DNA of 9,748 nucleotides from Verrucomicrobiota bacterium (GTDB lineage Bacteria; Verrucomicrobiota; Verrucomicrobiia; Opitutales; Opitutaceae): assembly GCA_023410155.1 (NCBI GenBank), contig JAEYQF010000035.1, positions 1-9,748 on the forward strand, in the 5' to 3' direction. Of the stretch, positions 4,994 to 9,748 are shown one piece after another. How positions within the stretch are numbered: the first letter of the stretch is position 1; each line of letters begins with the position of its first letter. The notes beneath the pieces are model-generated. The model searched no databases. It worked only from the letters and a program-made list of their open reading frames with translations, and was not told where the DNA came from. The translations under genes were made by a program, and so were the position numbers.

Positions 4994-7900
4994 ATGTCGC
5001 TGCCTGTCCTCTCCGGTTCCGGTCCCGCTTCGCTGCTCCGTCTGTTCCGTCCGCTCGCCGCCGCCGCCGCTTTCGCGCTGGCGAGTGTTCCTCCGCTCCT
5101 CGCCCAAGTCGCCGACCACGGCTTCGAAGGCGGCTCCACGCAAGGCTGGGGCCCGCGCGGTTCCGCCGTCGTTACCTCATCCACCGAAGCCGCCCGCACC
5201 GGCTCCAGCAGTTTGAAAACCACCGGTCGCACCGCCGGCTGGAACGGTCCCGCCCTCGATCTGCGCGGGCAGATGTCCGCCGGCACGGCCTATCAGATTT
5301 CCGGCTGGGTGCGGCTCGTCGCCGGTCAGCCCACGAGCAACTTGAAGTTCACCGTCGAGGCTCGCGCCACCGGTTCCGCCACGACCGACTACATGCAGGT
5401 CAACAATGCCGCGCCCGTGACGGACGGCAGTTGGGTGCAACTCCAGGGCACGTTCACCCCGAGCGCCGCGAGCTACGATGTGCTCACGATCTATCTCGAG
5501 AGCGACGACGCGACCTCCGCTTACTACCTCGACGACTTCACGATCCTCGGACCCGAGGCTCCACCGGACACGTCCGGGCTGCTCACCGATTTCGAAACCG
5601 GCACCCCAGAAGGTTGGATGCCGCGCGGCCCGGTGACACTCACGCCCACCACCGAAGCTGCGGCCCAGGGCTCCTACAGCCTCAAGGTCACCGGCCGCGA
5701 GATGTCGTGGCAGGGTCCCGCGATCGATGTCTTCGGCAAAATCTTCAAGGGCTCCCAATACGCCATCGGCGTCCGCGTCCGTCTCGTGTCCGGTCAGACT
5801 CCGGTCCAGATGCGCGTGAGCCTCGAGGTCGTGAACAACGGCTCCACGTCGTGGCACACCATTGTGGGCAACACCCAGGTGACCGACGGCGCGTGGGCCG
5901 ATCTCAGCACGCTCTACACCTTCGGCCTCGATGCGACCGAGCTCCGGCTCTACGTCGAAACCGACACCGGCAACGCGTCCTTCTACATCGACGACTTCAT
6001 CCTCGATTACATCGAGCCGCCCACGGTGCAGGATCTGCCCTCGGTGCAGGCCGTCCTCGATCCCTACTTCGATGTGGGCGCGGCGGTCTCGGTCGCCGAA
6101 CTCTCCGGCGCGCACTCCGAGCTGCTGCTCCGGCACTTCGACACGATCGTCGCGGGCAACGAGATGAAATGGTCCTCACTGCAACCCACCGAGGGCGTGT
6201 TCAACTGGGGCCCGGCCGACGCGATCGCCGATTTCGCGCGCACGCACGGACTCAAGCTTCGTGGGCACACGCTGATCTGGCACAGCCAGGTGTCCGCGTG
6301 GGTGTTCCAGGATGCCAATGGCGACCCGCTCCAGCCCGGCAATGCCGCCCATCGCCAACTCGTGATCGACCGCATGCGCACTCACATCCACGCGGTCGTC
6401 TCCCGCTACGCCGACGTGGTCACGGATTGGGATGTCGTCAATGAAGTCATCGATCCCAATGCCCCCGGCGGCCTGCGCGACAGCCCGTGGCTGCGCCTCG
6501 TGGGCCCCGAGTTCATCGATCTGGCGTTCGAGTTTGCCGACGAAATCCTGCAGGGGTCGGCCAGTCTCTTCATCAACGACTACAATACCAACGAACCGGC
6601 CAAACTCGCCGCGTTGAAGAACGTCGTGGAGGGCCTGCTCGCCCGCGGTGTCCGCGTCGATGGCGTCGGCCACCAGACGCACATCAGCATCGTGTGGCCG
6701 CCGCTCGCCGACATCGCGGCGAGCATCGACACGTTCACCGCGTTGGGCCTCGACAACCAGGTCACCGAACTCGACGTGAGCGTTTACGCCAACGATTCCG
6801 ACACCGCTCCGCCGACCGCCGCCGCCCTCCTGCAGCAGGCGTATCGCTATCGCGACCTCTTCAACCTGTTCCGCGCGAAGAGCAGCCAGATCAGCTCCGT
6901 CACGTTCTGGGGCACCTCGGACGACACGAGCTGGCTCAAGACCTTCCCCGTCGTGCGCGACAACAAGCCGCTGTTGTTCGACGAACGCCTCCAGGCCAAG
7001 CTCGCCTACTGGGCCGTGGTCGATCCCTCCGAGCTGCCGGTCCAACCGAAGTCGCGCAACATCACCAAGCGTCCGTCCACGGGAGCGTTCAACACGCTTC
7101 AGGATTGGACTGCGATCGCGCCGATCCCGCTCGATTCCAGCAACGGCTCTCCCCTGCTGGGCGAATTCCGCGTGCTCTGGAGCGTCGGCGCCCTGCACGT
7201 CGCCGTGGAGGTCTTTGACTCCACGCCGATGGTCAACGGCGACGCGGTCGAGATCTTCGTCGGCAATAACGTGCGGTTCTCGTTCAACGCCATGGGCAAC
7301 CAGTTTGCCGGCGGCGCCCTGGCGACCACCACCGCCACGCAGCGCGGTTACCTGACCGTTGCCACGATTCCGTTCTCCCGCGCCTTTGCGGTCGGCCGCA
7401 CCCAGCTCTTCGACGTGCGCGTGACCGACGGCGGCACGGGCCGCCGGCAATCGTGGAGCGATACGCGTCACGACCAGAACACCGACCCCGCCGGGCTCGG
7501 CACCCTCACCCTGCTGCCGGAAAAACTCGTCGCCAAGATCGACCGCGGTTCGCCGCTCATCGACGGCGTCGCCGATGGCATCTGGGCCGGCGCGACCGAG
7601 ATCACGACGACGCGCTTCCCGGTCGGCAGCAATGGCTCCACCGCCAAGGTGAAACTCCTCTGGGACGACGGCTATCTCTACCTCTACGCCACGGTGACCG
7701 ATCCGTTGCTGAGCAAGGCCAGCCCCAATCCATGGGAAGAAGATTCCATCGAGATCTTCGTGGACCCCAACAACGGGCAAACCACCACCTATGAAGCCGG
7801 CGACTCCCAATACCGGGTGAACTTCGACAACGAAGTCTCCTTCGGTGGCGGCGCGACGGCGGGCAATCTCGTCAGCGCCACCACGATCGTCCCCGGCGGC

Positions 7901-8086
7901 TACGTCGTCGAGGCCGCGATCCGCGTGGACCCGAGCGAGACCGTGGTGGGTTCGGTCATCGGCTTCGATGTTCAGGTCAACAACGACCCCGGCACCGGCT
8001 CGCGTAGCACGGTCGCGACTTGGAACGACCTGTCCGGTAATGCTTATCAGGATACATCGCAGTTCGGCGCCTTGATCCTGCGCTGA
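4994..8086 (+). CDS. Secreted modular endo-1,4-beta-xylanase, CBM22-CBM22-GH10-CBM9-CBM9
   Basis: The product is 1030 residues. It should hydrolyse internal beta-1,4 bonds of xylan outside the cytoplasm (EC 3.2.1.8). An N-terminal signal peptide (about 1-38) has a long Leu/Ala core ending PLLAQ. Two related xylan-binding CBM22 modules follow (about 39-187 and 195-340), with matching R55/R211, W83/W239 and E169/E322. The GH10 barrel covers about 347-680 and has GNEMKW, the acid/base E484 in DVVNE and the nucleophile E592 in TELDV, so it looks catalytically intact. Two CBM9-type modules end the protein (about 683-840 and 845-1030). Each keeps a pair of tryptophans (W729/W821 and W890/W1010) that could clamp sugar ends; the first module looks shortened at its start. 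The order matches the known layout of Thermotoga maritima XynA. There is no C-terminal anchor or sorting signal. The ATG at 4994 gives a good signal peptide but has no Shine-Dalgarno. Neighbouring genes are unrelated to xylan. Confidence 0.95.
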   Translation: MSLPVLSGSGPASLLRLFRPLAAAAAFALASVPPLLAQVADHGFEGGSTQGWGPRGSAVVTSSTEAARTGSSSLKTTGRTAGWNGPALDLRGQMSAGTAYQISGWVRLVAGQPTSNLKFTVEARATGSATTDYMQVNNAAPVTDGSWVQLQGTFTPSAASYDVLTIYLESDDATSAYYLDDFTILGPEAPPDTSGLLTDFETGTPEGWMPRGPVTLTPTTEAAAQGSYSLKVTGREMSWQGPAIDVFGKIFKGSQYAIGVRVRLVSGQTPVQMRVSLEVVNNGSTSWHTIVGNTQVTDGAWADLSTLYTFGLDATELRLYVETDTGNASFYIDDFILDYIEPPTVQDLPSVQAVLDPYFDVGAAVSVAELSGAHSELLLRHFDTIVAGNEMKWSSLQPTEGVFNWGPADAIADFARTHGLKLRGHTLIWHSQVSAWVFQDANGDPLQPGNAAHRQLVIDRMRTHIHAVVSRYADVVTDWDVVNEVIDPNAPGGLRDSPWLRLVGPEFIDLAFEFADEILQGSASLFINDYNTNEPAKLAALKNVVEGLLARGVRVDGVGHQTHISIVWPPLADIAASIDTFTALGLDNQVTELDVSVYANDSDTAPPTAAALLQQAYRYRDLFNLFRAKSSQISSVTFWGTSDDTSWLKTFPVVRDNKPLLFDERLQAKLAYWAVVDPSELPVQPKSRNITKRPSTGAFNTLQDWTAIAPIPLDSSNGSPLLGEFRVLWSVGALHVAVEVFDSTPMVNGDAVEIFVGNNVRFSFNAMGNQFAGGALATTTATQRGYLTVATIPFSRAFAVGRTQLFDVRVTDGGTGRRQSWSDTRHDQNTDPAGLGTLTLLPEKLVAKIDRGSPLIDGVADGIWAGATEITTTRFPVGSNGSTAKVKLLWDDGYLYLYATVTDPLLSKASPNPWEEDSIEIFVDPNNGQTTTYEAGDSQYRVNFDNEVSFGGGATAGNLVSATTIVPGGYVVEAAIRVDPSETVVGSVIGFDVQVNNDPGTGSRSTVATWNDLSGNAYQDTSQFGALILR

Positions 8087-8108
8087 CCTGGTCTCCGTTG
8101 TTCCTTCG

Positions 8109-8160
8109 CCTCCTCCCGGTAACGGGTTCCGGCTCCGGCCGGCCGCTTCCGCGGAGGAGG
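8109..8160 (+). terminator. Inverted repeat after the xylanase gene
   Basis: CCTCCTCC (8109-8116) is perfectly complementary to GGAGGAGG (8153-8160). A small CCCG-GTAA-CGGG hairpin (8115-8126) overlaps the left arm, and the space between is GC-rich with several CCGG units. It lies 22 nt after the xylanase stop. No T-run follows, so it is only a candidate transcript end. The rest of the spacer up to 8290 shows nothing identifiable. Confidence 0.35.
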
Positions 8161-8290
8161 GACTCGGACCGAGGACAAGAACGTTCACCGTCTCGTAGCC
8201 GCCCGAACATGCCGGCGGCCACCTGGGACAATTTCCCGAGCAAACCCGTTTACATCCCGGGCTGCATCGGCTTGCCTCGCGCCCATTCGC

Positions 8291-9748
8291 ATGTCGTCAA
8301 CGTCCACTGACGCCGCAGTCTCCGCCTTTATCGCCCGCTGGTCCGACACCGAACTCGCCGAGCGCGCCAACAAGGACCTGTTCCTGACGGAGCTCTGCGA
8401 CCTGCTCGGTCTTCCGCATCCCGATCCGTCGGGACCCGACTCTGCCGAAAACGCCTACGTCTTCGAACGCGCCGTCCCGCTCCATCACCCGGACGGCCGC
8501 ACCACCGTCGGCAAGATCGATCTCTACCGCCGCGACCGCTTCGTCCTCGAAGCCAAGCAAACCGCCGCCAGTGCTCGACCCGAGAATCAGGAATCAGGCG
8601 ATGCCGAACTCGAACTCGGCCTGAAACTCACCGCCCCCGCCCGCCGGGCCGCCGATCCCTACGGCAAGGCCATGCTCGAAGCCCGCGTGCAGGCCGAGCG
8701 CTACGCCCGCAATCTTCCCGCCAGCGAGCCGCCGCCGCCGTTCGCGCTCGTGCTCGATGTTGGCCACTCGCTCGAGGTTTACGCCGACTTCACGCAAAAG
8801 GGGAAAGCCTTCCTCCCATTCCCCGACGCCCGTTCGCACCGGCTCCTCCTCTCCGATCTTCGCGACGACAAAATTCGCGAGCGGCTCCGCGCGATCTGGC
8901 TCGATCCCGCCGCGCTCGACCCCGCCAAGGTCTCCGCCGCCGTCACCCGCGAAGCCGCGCGCCACCTCGCCGAACTCGCCAAATCCTTCGAAGCCGACCG
9001 CCACAAGCCGCGCCTGGTCGCCGCCTTTCTCACGCGCTGCCTTTTCTGCATGTTCGCCGAGGATATCGGCCTGCTCCCCGCCGACGGCTTCCGCACGCTC
9101 CTCGAATCGCTTCGCACCACCCCGGAGGGTGTGGCGCCGAAACTCGAAGTGCTCTTCCGCGAGCTCAACTCCGGCACGCCGTTCTCCACCGTCCTCAACG
9201 TCCGCCTGCTTCACTTCAACGGCGGCCTCTTCGCCGACGCCTCCGCGCTCCGCGTCAACGGCACCCAGCTCGGCCTGCTCATCAAGGCCTCCGCCCTCAA
9301 ATGGCGCGACGTCGAGCCCGCCATCTTCGGCACGCTCCTCGAGCGCGCGCTCGATCCCGCCGAACGCCACAAGCTCGGTGCCCACTACACGCCGCGCGCC
9401 TACGTCGAGCGACTCGTCCTTCCGACCGTCATCGAGCCGCTCCGCGCCGAATGGCTCAACGTCCAGGCCGCCGCCCTCTCGCACGCCGATGCCGGCCGCA
9501 CCGCGCTCGCGCAGGAGGAAATCTTCAAGTTTCACCGCCGCCTCTGCTCGCTCCGCGTCCTCGATCCCGCCTGCGGCTCCGGCAATTTCCTCTACGTCAC
9601 CCTCGCCCATTTCAAAGTCCTAGAAGGCGAGGTCCTCGACGCCTACGAACGCTTCGGCGGTGCCCGCCGCACCGAACGCGGCCCCCGCGGCATCGGCGCC
9701 GAAACCGTCGACCCGCACCAGTTTCTCGGCCTCGAAATAAATCCCCGC
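8291..9748 (+). CDS. Type IIL (MmeI-like) restriction endonuclease-methyltransferase, N-terminal part
   Basis: This frame stays open to the window edge, giving the first 486 residues of a larger protein. MmeI-type enzymes carry an N-terminal nuclease, a helical spacer, a gamma-type N6-adenine methyltransferase and a C-terminal target-recognition domain in one chain, and they modify one DNA strand. Visible features: an FIARW.D..LAERA start typical of the family; a nuclease motif D77-X9-E87-A-K89 with the same spacing as in MmeI; a helical linker; GAHYTP (363-368), the conserved segment before the methylase; SAM motif I DPACGSGNFLY (425-435); and GLEIN with acidic E482. The catalytic NPPY/F motif and the recognition domain would lie beyond the edge. 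The ATG at 8291 gives the expected N-terminus but has no clear ribosome binding site. A relative acting only as a methylase is less likely because the nuclease motif is intact. Confidence 0.88.
   Translation, partial: MSSTSTDAAVSAFIARWSDTELAERANKDLFLTELCDLLGLPHPDPSGPDSAENAYVFERAVPLHHPDGRTTVGKIDLYRRDRFVLEAKQTAASARPENQESGDAELELGLKLTAPARRAADPYGKAMLEARVQAERYARNLPASEPPPPFALVLDVGHSLEVYADFTQKGKAFLPFPDARSHRLLLSDLRDDKIRERLRAIWLDPAALDPAKVSAAVTREAARHLAELAKSFEADRHKPRLVAAFLTRCLFCMFAEDIGLLPADGFRTLLESLRTTPEGVAPKLEVLFRELNSGTPFSTVLNVRLLHFNGGLFADASALRVNGTQLGLLIKASALKWRDVEPAIFGTLLERALDPAERHKLGAHYTPRAYVERLVLPTVIEPLRAEWLNVQAAALSHADAGRTALAQEEIFKFHRRLCSLRVLDPACGSGNFLYVTLAHFKVLEGEVLDAYERFGGARRTERGPRGIGAETVDPHQFLGLEINPR

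Noticed and set aside
4903..6444. A 513-residue + strand frame overlapping the start of the xylanase
   Set aside because: The composition is dominated by Arg, Ala and His, typical of an out-of-frame reading. The xylanase frame has a signal peptide and conserved modules across the same bases.
6176..8188. A 670-residue minus-strand open frame opposite the xylanase
   Set aside because: It is the GC-biased shadow of the xylanase frame, with a low-complexity Gly/Asp/Arg/Val composition and no recognisable domain.
8098..8310. A 70-residue + strand frame between the xylanase and the restriction-modification gene
   Set aside because: Its first part is made by the inverted repeat at 8109-8160, its end overlaps the next gene in another frame, and it shows no motif.

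Overview
The window is GC-rich bacterial DNA (about two thirds G+C by eye) with strongly G/C-biased third codon positions. The gene content suggests a free-living, plant-polysaccharide-degrading bacterium: a KamA-type radical SAM enzyme, SurE, a DAGK-family lipid kinase, a large modular GH10 xylanase and an MmeI-like restriction-modification enzyme. An Opitutaceae-like member of the Verrucomicrobiota would fit. That placement is an inference from general impression, not from a marker gene. Shine-Dalgarno sequences are weak or absent before most starts.

Layout. 1-309: leader DNA with a possible terminator of an upstream gene. 310-1716 (+): KamA-family radical SAM/PLP aminomutase. 1916-2401 (+): small secreted protein of unknown function, followed after 23 bp by 2425-2727 (+), a 100-residue charged helical protein; the two probably form one transcription unit. 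2728-2934: convergent spacer with a perfect 9-bp-stem hairpin. 2935-3663 (-): surE, divergent over 47 bp from 3711-4628 (+), a diacylglycerol/lipid kinase family protein. 4629-4993: a 365-bp spacer holding a nested hairpin just after the kinase and a cluster of three dyads in a locally AT-richer stretch upstream of the xylanase. 4994-8086 (+): secreted 1030-residue xylanase, read as CBM22-CBM22-GH10-CBM9-CBM9. 8087-8290: spacer with an 8-bp inverted repeat. 8291-9748 (+, runs off the window): the N-terminal 486 residues of a type IIL (MmeI-like) fused endonuclease-methyltransferase.

How the genes fit together. Most are independent units rather than a pathway. The xylanase looks like a stand-alone gene under its own regulatory region. 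The restriction-modification enzyme at the right edge may be the first gene of a defence locus that continues beyond the window. I do not see a convincing undescribed multi-gene system. The observations most worth following are the substrate-pocket substitutions in the KamA homologue, the dyad cluster upstream of the xylanase, and the pair of unknown small genes at 1916-2727.
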